Shown here: piece after piece, positions 36,791 through 45,010 of the stretch
Position numbering within the stretch: the first letter of the stretch is position 1
Layout: each line of letters starts with the position of its first letter
Origin: JADJMO01 sp016794445
Lineage (GTDB): Bacteria; Myxococcota_A; Polyangia; Polyangiales; JADJMO01
Length of the DNA stretch: 64,000 nucleotides
Assembly (NCBI GenBank): GCA_016794445.1
Contig: JAEUKC010000022.1
Span: 1-64,000, forward strand
Reading direction: 5' to 3'
Position numbers and translations under genes: made by a program
Notes under the pieces: model-generated
Told to the model about the DNA's origin: nothing
Seen by the model: only the letters and a program-made list of their open reading frames with translations
Databases searched by the model: none

Positions 36791-37474
36791 TCAGGCCGGC
36801 GCCTCCCGCACTGACACGAGCCCGTGCCGCCGCCACCCGACGCGCGCGAGCCAGGTGCGAGGCGGGTGTACCGGCGCTCGCACAGCGAGCGACGCGCCCG
36901 TCACTTCCCGGAACCCATCGAACCACATCGCCGACGAGCATGGGTCGAGCAGCGTGGACACCCGCACCTGGTGCTTCTTGAAGTTCTGCAGCACGTACGC
37001 CAGCGCGAACCGCACCTCGCGCGGCGAGCGCAGAGCGCGCGTGTGGAACCGGTCGTCGAACACGCGCCCGCGCCGCCCGAGGGCGCGGTTGATCGCCCGG
37101 GCCAGCCGTACGCCGAGCCCCTGCGCCCCCGCGCGCAAGGCGTGGGCGTCGGCCGCCTCGACGATCAGGTGGAGGTGGTTGTCTTGCACCGAGAAGTGCA
37201 CGACGCGGAACGCGGCGACCGACGCGCGCTGCGCCGCCAGCGCCGCAACGATCGCAGGGAACACCTCGGCGCCCCGGAGCGAGCCGAGACCGGCGAGACA
37301 CCGCCAGGTGAGGTGCTCCGGATACGACGCCTGGTGCACCGGCCGACGGCGATGCGGCACGAGGGGCCGTGGCGCCACCCGCTTGCGACCCGCGCCCGCG
37401 CGCTTGCCGCCCCACCCGGAGGTGAGCGGTAGCTCGAGCTGGGGAGACCGGCGCGCCATCTCTTGATTGAGCAT
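36791..37474 (-). CDS. REP-associated tyrosine transposase (RAYT, Y1_Tnp fold)
   Basis: About 227 residues from ATG 37474 (ATG 37459 is an alternative). The N-terminus has the basic GGKRAGAGRKR motif common to this family. The IS200/Y1 HUH motif is H-L-H-L in QDNHLHLIVEA, and the catalytic Tyr lies in AYVLQNFKKH. RAYTs are single-copy, domesticated relatives of IS200/IS605 transposases that move REP/REPIN palindromes. No REP palindrome lies directly beside it, but the array at 15221-15417 is of the right kind. Confidence 0.85.
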   Translation of the reverse strand: MLNQEMARRSPQLELPLTSGWGGKRAGAGRKRVAPRPLVPHRRRPVHQASYPEHLTWRCLAGLGSLRGAEVFPAIVAALAAQRASVAAFRVVHFSVQDNHLHLIVEAADAHALRAGAQGLGVRLARAINRALGRRGRVFDDRFHTRALRSPREVRFALAYVLQNFKKHQVRVSTLLDPCSSAMWFDGFREVTGASLAVRAPVHPPRTWLARVGWRRHGLVSVREAPA

Positions 37475-37825
37475 AGTTAGCGGCGGATGGACGTCAAGGT
37501 TCCCGGTTGCACACACACTGGGGTCCGGGTGCGGACATGGGTGACGGTTTGTGCGGGCACATGGGTGACGGCCGTCCTTCAGTCCAAGGACATGGGTGAC
37601 AGTTGCGGCAAGGAGCGGACCGCTGTCGCCGATGTCAGCAGACAGATCTGTTGCCCATGTCCTTGGCTTCGCAACTGGGGTGGTAGATCCTTGCCAATCA
37701 GACCCAGCCCGTGGCCCCTCTCGGAGACCCGTCGGCTCCTGCGGGGGGTCGATGTCCCGCAGCTCGGGCGCGCGCTGCAGCTCCGACGCGCGCCGGACGC
37801 AGCCGTTCGCGTGGGTCGGGCTCGC
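37475..37825. other. 351-bp gap with insertion-element debris
   Basis: Between the transposase start and the end of the lipoprotein gene there is no gene. The first ~200 bp hold the ACATGGGTGAC repeats of the next entry. The rest (37667-37825) shows nothing I can name. Confidence 0.5.
37533..37666. mobile_element. Remnant or mini-element with IS481-like terminal repeats
   Basis: The motif ACATGGGTGAC occurs three times on the plus strand (within 37533-37547, 37557-37571 and 37584-37602) and once inverted in 37648-37666. CCAAGGACATGGGTGACAG at 37584 and the inverted copy CTGTTGCCCATGTCCTTGG at 37648 form a 19-bp terminal inverted repeat with two mismatches around a 45-bp core. I recall similar ends from IS481/IS3-type integrase elements. 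There is no transposase, so this is a remnant or non-autonomous copy. Confidence 0.5.
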
Positions 37826-38245
<420 letters not shown>

Positions 38246-38301
38246 GCCCTCCCTTCTTGCCACGCGCCTCGTGCGGCGGGGCTGCGACCGATCGTCGCGG
38301 C

Positions 38302-38850
38302 TCACTTCGGGGCGTATTTCGAGAGCTTTCGCTGGAGCGACCGGCGGTGCACCCCGAGCTTGCGGGCGGCCTCCGAGACGTTGCCGCCGCAGTCGGTGAG
38401 CACCCGGTGGATGTGCTCCCACTCGGCGCGTGCCAGCGACGGAGCGTCGTACTCGACGGTGGTCGGGACCAGGGGCGGCTGGGCGGCGCGCTCGAAGGCG
38501 GCGAGCACGTCGTCCGCGTCGGCCGGCTTCTGCAGGTATCCAACGGCTCCGAGCCGCATGGCCTCGACCGCCGTCGCGATGCTGCCGTACCCGGTGAGCA
38601 CCACCACGCGGGTCGCGGGATCGAGGGCCACGAGGTCGCGGGCGAGCTCGAGCCCCGACCGGCCGGGCATCTTCAGGTCCACGAGCGCGTACTCCGGCGA
38701 CTCGACGCGAGCCGCCTCCATGGCCGCGTCGTAGCCGTCGGCCACGCGCACCTCGAAGCCGCGCTCGGTCATCGCGCGCGCCAGCCGCGTGCGGAGCGGT
38801 GCGTCGTCGTCCACCACGAGGAGGGTCCCGGCGTCGGGCTTGGCGGTCAC
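38302..38850 (-). CDS. RegA/PrrA-like response regulator
   Basis: A 182-residue regulator: receiver domain with Asp58 (ALVDLKMPGRSG), DDD at 14-16 and Lys in YLQKPAD, then a short linker and a Fis-type helix-turn-helix (CGGNVSEAARKLGVHRRSLQRKL) very like RegA/PrrA/ActR. The GTG start overlaps the stop of the sensor kinase (GTGA). RegA proteins switch redox-dependent genes in proteobacteria. The sequence supports that class; the target genes here are unknown. Confidence 0.9.
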   Translation of the reverse strand: MTAKPDAGTLLVVDDDAPLRTRLARAMTERGFEVRVADGYDAAMEAARVESPEYALVDLKMPGRSGLELARDLVALDPATRVVVLTGYGSIATAVEAMRLGAVGYLQKPADADDVLAAFERAAQPPLVPTTVEYDAPSLARAEWEHIHRVLTDCGGNVSEAARKLGVHRRSLQRKLSKYAPK

Positions 38851-40082
38851 GCGAGCACCGTCCGGGGCAGCGTGAGGCGCACCTCGGTGCCCTCGCCCAC
38901 CTGAGAGTCGACCGCGAGCTCGCCGTGCAGGTGCTCGAGCACCGACCGGGTGAGGAACAGCCCGAGGCCCATGCCCTTGCCGGGCTCCTTGGTCGTGAAG
39001 AACGGCTCGCCGAGGCGCGCGAGCGTCTGGGCGTTCATGCCCTCGCCGTGGTCGCGCACGACCAGCTCCACCGCCTCGCTCGTCGCGCGCGCGTGCAGCG
39101 AGACGCCCGCGGTCGAGGCGTCCTGCGCGTTCTTCACGACTCCGCGGACCGCCATCGCGAGGGAGCGCGGCGGCACGACGAGCTTGCGGCCGGTCAGCGT
39201 CGGCTCGATCACCGTGGCCACGGTGGGCGCGAGGCCCTCGAGCGAGAGCGAGAGCAGCTCGTCGACCGAGATCGCGCGGGGCAGGTCTCCGACGCCACCC
39301 CCCGCGTCGGCCTGCAGCTGATCGAGGACCGCCCGGCAGCGCGCGCACTGCTCGCGGACCAGCCGCGCGTCCTCCTCGAGGGCCGGATCGAGGGTGGCGA
39401 GGCGACGCTCGAGCTCGCGCGCGGCCACGGCGATCGTGGAGAGCGGCGTCGAGAGCTCGTGGGCGGCGCCGGCCGCGAGCGTGGCGAGGGCCGCGAGCTT
39501 CTCGCCGCGCGCCTGGGCCGCGCGGAGCCGCGCGATCTCCTCCCGGTCGGCCTCGAGCGCGCGCTGCACGCGTCGCACGAAGTAGCCGATGAAGATGGCC
39601 GCGAGGGTGAACGACAGCCACATACCCTTGAGGTGCAGGCGCATGTGCGTCGCGTGATCTTGACCTTCGAGCTTGGTGGACAGATACGCCGAGTCGACGA
39701 ACAACCCGCCGAAGCACAGCGTGGAGAGCACCACGATGCTCCAGGTGGCGCGCCCGTCGAGCACCGCGGCGGCGAGCGCGATGTTGACGAGATAGAGCGA
39801 GCTGAACGGGTTGAGCGGCCCGCCGGTGAAGTAGAGCATCGCCGTCAACGCGAGCACGTCGAACGCGAGGGCCGCGCCCGGAAGCGCCGCGGGGATCTCG
39901 CGCCGATCCCGCGCGAACAGCCACAGGAGCGCGTTGCTGAGGGCGCTCAGCCCGAGCACCACCAGCAGCCGACGCACGGGCAGGTCGAAGCTCGAGAAGC
40001 GATCGACGAACACCACGAGCGCGGCCTGCGCCAGGGTCGCGCCCCAGCGCAATCGGAGGAGCCAGGTGAAGCTCGCGCGCAT
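38847..40082 (-). CDS. RegB/PrrB-like redox sensor histidine kinase
   Basis: A 411-residue kinase with six likely membrane helices in the first ~170 residues. It has the RegB quinone-binding heptapeptide G87-G-P-L-N-P-F93, the H box AAGAAHELSTPLSTI with His208, and Cys249 in CARCRAVL at the position of the redox-active RegB Cys, with an extra Cys246. The ATPase motifs are DHGEGMN and GKGMGLGLFL. RegB senses the quinone pool and oxidation state. I use the ATG at 40082; one at 40121 would overlap the upstream gene. Confidence 0.9.
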   Translation of the reverse strand: MRASFTWLLRLRWGATLAQAALVVFVDRFSSFDLPVRRLLVVLGLSALSNALLWLFARDRREIPAALPGAALAFDVLALTAMLYFTGGPLNPFSSLYLVNIALAAAVLDGRATWSIVVLSTLCFGGLFVDSAYLSTKLEGQDHATHMRLHLKGMWLSFTLAAIFIGYFVRRVQRALEADREEIARLRAAQARGEKLAALATLAAGAAHELSTPLSTIAVAARELERRLATLDPALEEDARLVREQCARCRAVLDQLQADAGGGVGDLPRAISVDELLSLSLEGLAPTVATVIEPTLTGRKLVVPPRSLAMAVRGVVKNAQDASTAGVSLHARATSEAVELVVRDHGEGMNAQTLARLGEPFFTTKEPGKGMGLGLFLTRSVLEHLHGELAVDSQVGEGTEVRLTLPRTVLA

Positions 40083-40089
40083 CGCGCGC

Positions 40090-40461
40090 TCAGGGTACTT
40101 CGTACTGGAACGTCTTCCCATCGCTCCCCTGCGCGGCGCGCGCGACCACGCGGAGTTGCCAGAGCCCGGCCATCGAGAAGATCACGTCGTCCACGACGTA
40201 GAGGCCGCCACCCTTGTCGGTGACGCGCGGCACGGGCGCCTCGTGTCCGTGCGCGGGCATCGTCGCGAGCACGTCGAGCGTCGCGCCCGCCACCGGCTGC
40301 CCCGCGAGCGTGCGCACGTGCACGCTGAACGAGTTGGAGCCGCGGTGCGGGGTGACGGTCGGGTCGGCGGTCACCGCGAAGACCTGCCCACCGGTGGGAG
40401 GCGCGTCTGCGCTGGCGCAGCCCGAGAGCAGAGCGAACATGAGCACGGGTCGGAACCACAT
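40090..40461 (-). CDS. YtkA-like lipoprotein
   Basis: A 123-residue lipoprotein (MWFRPVLMFALLSGC, lipobox LSGC). The body is a single beta-sandwich with the YtkA/FixH-like pattern GSNSFSVHVRTLAGQPVAGATLDVLATMPAHGHEAP and later MAGLWQLRVVA. Its MxxHGH residues could bind copper. It lies 7 bp upstream of the RegB-like kinase, in the same operon, which fits a link to respiration or metal homeostasis. Confidence 0.75.
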   Translation of the reverse strand: MWFRPVLMFALLSGCASADAPPTGGQVFAVTADPTVTPHRGSNSFSVHVRTLAGQPVAGATLDVLATMPAHGHEAPVPRVTDKGGGLYVVDDVIFSMAGLWQLRVVARAAQGSDGKTFQYEVP

Positions 40462-40594
40462 CGTGCGACGGGTGTAGCCTGGCCCTGCACGCGCACCCTG
40501 CGGCCGATTGTCGCGGCCATGGCGCCCACCCATGCACGGAACCGAGCTGACCGCGACCAAGACGCCCAGTTGCCCGCTGGACGCGGGATGGGGT

Positions 40595-41326
40595 TCAAGG
40601 CTCGCTGCGGCTGAGCGAACGCGCGGCGGTGAGCGCCTTGCCGAGGGCGAGCGACAGCGGATCGGTCCTCGTCAACGCCATCGTCGCGAGGCGCGCCTTG
40701 ACCTCCTCCTCCGTGCAGAGAGCGAGTCGATGGAGGCTGGTCGCCACTTGCGCGCGCGGCTTGGGCGCCCAGGCCGTCGGGGGCAACACCCCCGCGCGCT
40801 GGATCAGCGTCAGCGCGAAGCGGGGAACGACCAGCGGCACGCCGGTGCTCATCGCGAAGCCCGCGAGGCGCAGCACGCGCATCAGCACGAGGTCGCCGGG
40901 CTCCCCCGCCTCGGAGAGGCCACGGTCGGCGAGCAGCAGCGCATCGCCCGCGAGCACGTCGCGGACCGGGACCCCGAACCCCGGTCCGCGCGCCGTGACC
41001 TCGAGCACCGTCACCCGCGCCGCCTTCATCGCAGCAAGGAGCAGGCGCTCGTCGTCCGACACCTCCACCGACGGCTTCGCGAACCGAGCGATCGCGTTCG
41101 TGCCGGTCCCAGGCACGCTGTAGTCGTACAGCGCGCTGTCGAGGACGATGGCCCGCTCCACGTCCGGGTCGCCCGGCGTCCGCTTCGGGTCGCGCACGCC
41201 GAGGCGGGTCGCCATCTCGTCGATGGCGCGCTGCGAGAGCGTCTTGTAGAGGCGCAGGGTGAGCGCGTCGTGGGCCGCGCGGAGCTCGCCGTAGCGTTCG
41301 ATCGTCACCGACATGGCCCGCGGCAT
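40595..41326 (-). CDS. Hypothetical protein
   Basis: A 243-residue soluble protein from ATG 41326 (ATG 41314 is also possible). No signal peptide. It has acidic helical stretches at the N-terminus and several compact hydrophobic blocks (RAIVLDSALYDYSVPGTGTNAIARF, VTVLEVTARGPGFGVPVRDVLAGDALLLADRGLSE) suggestive of a folded enzyme-like domain. I cannot name the family. It stands alone between the YtkA-like lipoprotein and the VF530-like gene. Confidence 0.6.
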   Translation of the reverse strand: MPRAMSVTIERYGELRAAHDALTLRLYKTLSQRAIDEMATRLGVRDPKRTPGDPDVERAIVLDSALYDYSVPGTGTNAIARFAKPSVEVSDDERLLLAAMKAARVTVLEVTARGPGFGVPVRDVLAGDALLLADRGLSEAGEPGDLVLMRVLRLAGFAMSTGVPLVVPRFALTLIQRAGVLPPTAWAPKPRAQVATSLHRLALCTEEEVKARLATMALTRTDPLSLALGKALTAARSLSRSEP

Positions 41327-41387
41327 AGCACCCCGGTAGGGTGATGGCGTCGCCGAAGTCCGCTGACCCAGAGAGTCCCCCGCCTCC

Positions 41388-41615
41388 TTGAGCATCGAGC
41401 AACCGAAGAACCCCCTCCACGGCGTGACCCTCGCCGCTCTCCTGCGCACGCTCGTCGACGAGCTCGGCTGGGAAGAGCTCGCGCGGCGGGTCCCGATTCC
41501 GCCGTTCCTTCGCGAACCCACCTTCGAGTCGAGCCTCAAGTTCCTGCGGCGGCACCCGGAGGAGCGCGCCGCGGTCGAGGCGCTCTACCTCGCGACGCGC
41601 CCACCCATCGGCTAG
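41388..41615 (+). CDS. VF530-family (DUF2132) small DNA-binding protein
   Basis: A 75-residue protein matching the VF530 family over its full length: NPLHGVTLAALLRTLVDELGWEELARRVPI, then a SSLKFLRRHPEERAAVEALYL tail. The family is a small helical fold described as double-stranded-DNA binding. The start is TTG at 41388; no ATG is in frame. Its 3' end overlaps an opposite-strand reading frame. Confidence 0.85.
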   Translation: MSIEQPKNPLHGVTLAALLRTLVDELGWEELARRVPIPPFLREPTFESSLKFLRRHPEERAAVEALYLATRPPIG

Positions 41616-41832
41616 GCGGCACCGCGACGAGCTCGAGCCCGTGCAGCGTGAGCAGGTCGGAGAGCGTCGGGTGCACCACGAAGGGACGGTGCCTGAACCA
41701 GGCGACGGCGCGGCCGGAGGCGTCACACAGGATCTCGTCTGGTGTCGACAGCGTGCCTGCGCGCACGACATCGAACGGGACGACCGTGAGCGGCGAGGTG
41801 AGCCCGACCGCGCGCAGCATCTCATGCGGCAC
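41536..41832 (-). CDS. Hypothetical protein downstream of a DUF2188 gene
   Basis: A 98-residue frame whose start overlaps the end of the upstream gene by 11 bp. The first ~75 residues look like real protein (LTVVPFDVVRAGTLSTPDEILCDASGRAVAWF). The last ~20 are Arg/Pro/Ala-rich and antisense to the VF530-like gene, so either the 3' end is non-conserved or the frame is damaged. Family unknown. Confidence 0.4.
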   Translation of the reverse strand: MPHEMLRAVGLTSPLTVVPFDVVRAGTLSTPDEILCDASGRAVAWFRHRPFVVHPTLSDLLTLHGLELVAVPPSRWVGASRGRAPRPRRAPPGAAAGT

Positions 41833-42043
41833 GGCGATCCTCGTAGCGACCGTCGGCCTGCTCGATGCGCACTGTGACCGGCGCGCGCTGCTTGGCGGCC
41901 AGCTCTTCGGCGAGCGTCAGGGCGTGCTCGATCGCGCGCTCCTTGGTGCACAGACGGTCGACCATGCGTTCGTAGAGAGGATCGACGATGACGACCCACG
42001 CGCGCTGGCGCGGCACGACGCGGATGATGTGGCCTTTGCTCAT
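41822..42043 (-). CDS. Small DUF2188-like protein
   Basis: A 73-residue protein starting MSKGHIIRVVPRQRAWVVIVD, then a helix with KERAIEHALTLAEELAAKQ and a final strand VTVRIEQADGRYEDR. This strand-helix-strand order and the VVP..WVV opening resemble the DUF2188 family (small beta-alpha-beta proteins of unknown role). It is probably cotranscribed with the gene at 41536-41832. Confidence 0.55.
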   Translation of the reverse strand: MSKGHIIRVVPRQRAWVVIVDPLYERMVDRLCTKERAIEHALTLAEELAAKQRAPVTVRIEQADGRYEDRRAA

Positions 42044-42216
42044 GCCTGTCGAAGGAGCAACCCGCGGGCCACGGCCTGCTTCTCGGTGCGGGCGAACCGG
42101 GAACGCTCGGGCTCGTGCACCTTGCAACCAGGCATCGTGCAGCCGAGCAATCACGGGGGCTTTGCCGGGTGGGTGACCCACGCGCCAGGCTCGTTGCGTG
42201 CATGCACGATGCCGAG

Positions 42217-42885
42217 TCAGGGGGTGCTCGAGGACGGCGGCGCGCTGGCCGAGGCGCCTGCGGCCGGCGAGGCGCTCGCGGCGGCTGCGGCGCGGGCCTT
42301 GGCGAACGAGGGCGACGCGGGCTTGCGCGCGTCGAGCGCGAGGTTCAGGAGCAGCACGTTCACCCGCGGCTCACCGAGGAAGCCGAGCGTGGAGCCCTCG
42401 GTGTGCTGGGCGACGAGCCCCTGCACCTCGGCCTCGCTCATGCCGCGGGCCTTGGCGATGCGAGGGATCTGGATCGCCACCGCCTCGGGCGAGAGGTGCG
42501 GGTCGAGCCCGCTCGCGCTCTTGGTGACGAGATCGACCGGGATCGGACCCGTGGCGCCGGAGTCGCGCAGCGCCTTCACGCGCGCCTCGACCTCGTCCTT
42601 CAGCGCGGCCTGGAGGGGGCCGTAGTTCGAGCCCGACGAGTAGGTGACCCCAGTGGCCGGATCGACGCTCGCGCCGGACGGCCGACCCCAGAAGTACTCG
42701 GGCCACAGCGTCGGATCGCCGAAGGTCTGACCGATCAGCGCGGAGCCCTTCTGGCCGACCAGGCTCCCGCTCGCCTGCTTCGGGAACAGCACGCGCGCAG
42801 CCGCGGTGACCAGGCCGGGGTAGACGCCGCAGCACAAGATCAGCAGCAGCAGCGTGACGACGAAGGTCTGACGGAGGAGCTTCAT
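42217..42885 (-). CDS. kdpC: KdpC subunit of the potassium-transporting ATPase
   Basis: A 222-residue protein with one N-terminal membrane helix (FVVTLLLLILCCGVYPGL) and the KdpC blocks GSALIGQTFGDPTLWPEYFWGRPS, SSGSNYGPLQ, TKSASGLDPHLSPEAV and LGFLGEPRVNVLLLNLALD. KdpC helps the KdpFABC complex bind ATP. It has an extra ~35-residue Ala/Ser tail beyond the usual end of the family. It is the last gene of the kdp operon. Confidence 0.95.
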   Translation of the reverse strand: MKLLRQTFVVTLLLLILCCGVYPGLVTAAARVLFPKQASGSLVGQKGSALIGQTFGDPTLWPEYFWGRPSGASVDPATGVTYSSGSNYGPLQAALKDEVEARVKALRDSGATGPIPVDLVTKSASGLDPHLSPEAVAIQIPRIAKARGMSEAEVQGLVAQHTEGSTLGFLGEPRVNVLLLNLALDARKPASPSFAKARAAAAASASPAAGASASAPPSSSTP

Positions 42886-42897
42886 GGCGGACTCGAT

Positions 42898-45006
42898 TCA
42901 GGCGAGGTGCAGGGCGTTGACCACGAGGTCGATGGCCTTGATGGCGACGAACGGCGCGACAACGCCGCCGAGCCCGTAGACGAGGAGGTTTCTCCGCAGG
43001 AGCGCCGCTGCCCCGAGCGGGCGGTAGAACACGCCGCGGAGCGCGAGCGGGATCAGCGCGACGATCACCAGCGCGTTGAAGATGACCGCCGAGAGGATCG
43101 CGCTCGTGGGCGAACCCAGCCGCATGACGTTGAGCGCCCAGAAGGCCGACGAGCGGGGCCCGCCCTGCGCCACCTGGAACGCGACGATGCCCGTGAACAT
43201 GGCCGGGAGTATCGAGAAGTACTTGGCCACGTCGTTGGCGATCGAGAACGTGGTGAGCGCCCCGCGGGTCATCAGGAGCTGCTTGCCGATCTCGACGATC
43301 TCGATCAGCTTGGTCGGGTCGCTGTCGAGGTCGACCATGTTGCCGGCCTCCTTGGCCGCCTGGGTGCCGGTGTTCATCGCCACCCCGACGTCGGCTCGCG
43401 CGAGGGCCGGCGCGTCGTTGGTGCCGTCGCCCGTCATCGCGACGAGGCGCCCACCCTCCTGCATCTGGTGGATGTAGGCGAGCTTCGCCTCGGGGGTGGC
43501 CTCGGCGAGGAAGTCGTCGACGCCCGCTTCGGCCGCGATCTTCTTGGCGGTGAGCGGGTTGTCGCCGGTGATCATCACGGTCTTGATCCCCATGGCGCGG
43601 AGGCGCTCGAAGCGGTCCTTCATGCCGGGCTTCACTGTGTCCTTCAGGTAGACGACGCCGAGGACGCGATCGCCGTCGGCGACGACGAGCGGGGTGCCGC
43701 CCTCGTTGGCGACGCGCGCCACGAGGCCCTGGAGATCCGCGGGGATCACGCCCTTCTTGCTGCGCACGAGCGCGGTCACCGTGTCGCCGGCGCCCTTGCG
43801 CAGGAGGCGCTCGCCGGCGTCGATCCCGCTCATGCGCGTGGCGGCGGTGAACGCGACGAACGTGGCGCCCTCGGGGAGCTTCGGCATGATGCCGCGCTCG
43901 GTCGCGAGCGCGACGATGCTCTTGCCCTCCGGGGTCTCGTCGGCGAGCGAGGCGAGCGTGGCGATCTCGGCGAGCTCGTGCTCGTCGACCCCGGCGACCG
44001 GCAGGAACTGGAACGCCTGCCGGTTGCCGTAGGTGATGGTGCCGGTCTTGTCGAGCATGAGGACGTCGATGTCCCCGGCGGCCTCGACCGCGCGCCCCGA
44101 CGTCGCGAGCACGTTGTGCTGCACGAGGCGGTCCATCCCGGCGATGCCGATGGCCGACAGCAGGCCGCCGATGGTGGTCGGGATGAGGCACACGAGCAGC
44201 GCCACGAGGGCCGCGATGCCGAGCGAGCCCTTGAAGAAGCGCGCGTAGGGCTCGAGGGTCGCGACCGCGACCAGGAAGATCAGCGTGAGCGCGGCGAGCA
44301 GGATGGTGAGCGCGATCTCGTTGGGGGTCTTCTGCCGCTCGGCGCCCTCGACGAGCGCGATCATGCGGTCGATGAAGCCCGCCCCCGGGTCCTGCCCGAT
44401 CTGGATCTTCAGCCAGTCGCTCTGCACGCGGGTGCCGCCGGTCACCGCGCTGCGGTCGCCGCCCGCCTCCCGCACCACGGGCGCCGACTCGCCGGTGATG
44501 GCGCTCTCGTCGACCGAGGCGATGCCCTCGAGGATCTCGCCGTCGGCGGGGATCATCTGACCCGCCTTCACGTAGACCACGTCACCACGCCGGAGCTCGG
44601 TCGCGGGGATCTCCTCGCCCCCGTCCTCGAAGCCGATGGTGAGGATCGGGGTCTCCTCGCCAGAGCGGCGGATGCGCCGGGCCATGGTGGTGGTGCGCAT
44701 CTTGCGCAGGGTGTCGGCCTGGGCCTTGCCGCGCCCCTCCGCCATCGCCTCGGCGAAGTTGGCGAACAGCACGGTGAACCACAGCCAGACGATCAGCTGC
44801 ACGGAGAAGCGCACGTCGGTGGCCGTGCCGCGCAGGACGTCGCGCACGAACAGCACCGTGACGAGCAGGCTCCCGACCTCGACGACGAACATGACCGGGT
44901 TCTTCGCCATGGTGCGCGGGTCGAGCTTCTTGAAGCTCTCGACGATGGCGGGGCGGAGGATCGCGGGATCCCAGAGCGAGTGCTGCTTGCGGTGATTCTT
45001 GGCCAT
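42898..45006 (-). CDS. kdpB: KdpB, P-type ATPase subunit
   Basis: A 702-residue P-type ATPase. It has the phosphorylation site MLDKTGTITYG, the TGES loop AITGESAPV with the Ser whose phosphorylation inhibits E. coli KdpB, the hinge TGDGTNDAPALARADVGVAMNTGT-type segment and the membrane helices at both ends. KdpB hydrolyses ATP to drive potassium uptake at low external potassium. It starts 4 bp after kdpA ends. Its length is typical. Confidence 0.97.
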   Translation of the reverse strand: MAKNHRKQHSLWDPAILRPAIVESFKKLDPRTMAKNPVMFVVEVGSLLVTVLFVRDVLRGTATDVRFSVQLIVWLWFTVLFANFAEAMAEGRGKAQADTLRKMRTTTMARRIRRSGEETPILTIGFEDGGEEIPATELRRGDVVYVKAGQMIPADGEILEGIASVDESAITGESAPVVREAGGDRSAVTGGTRVQSDWLKIQIGQDPGAGFIDRMIALVEGAERQKTPNEIALTILLAALTLIFLVAVATLEPYARFFKGSLGIAALVALLVCLIPTTIGGLLSAIGIAGMDRLVQHNVLATSGRAVEAAGDIDVLMLDKTGTITYGNRQAFQFLPVAGVDEHELAEIATLASLADETPEGKSIVALATERGIMPKLPEGATFVAFTAATRMSGIDAGERLLRKGAGDTVTALVRSKKGVIPADLQGLVARVANEGGTPLVVADGDRVLGVVYLKDTVKPGMKDRFERLRAMGIKTVMITGDNPLTAKKIAAEAGVDDFLAEATPEAKLAYIHQMQEGGRLVAMTGDGTNDAPALARADVGVAMNTGTQAAKEAGNMVDLDSDPTKLIEIVEIGKQLLMTRGALTTFSIANDVAKYFSILPAMFTGIVAFQVAQGGPRSSAFWALNVMRLGSPTSAILSAVIFNALVIVALIPLALRGVFYRPLGAAALLRRNLLVYGLGGVVAPFVAIKAIDLVVNALHLA

Positions 45007-45010
45007 GGCT

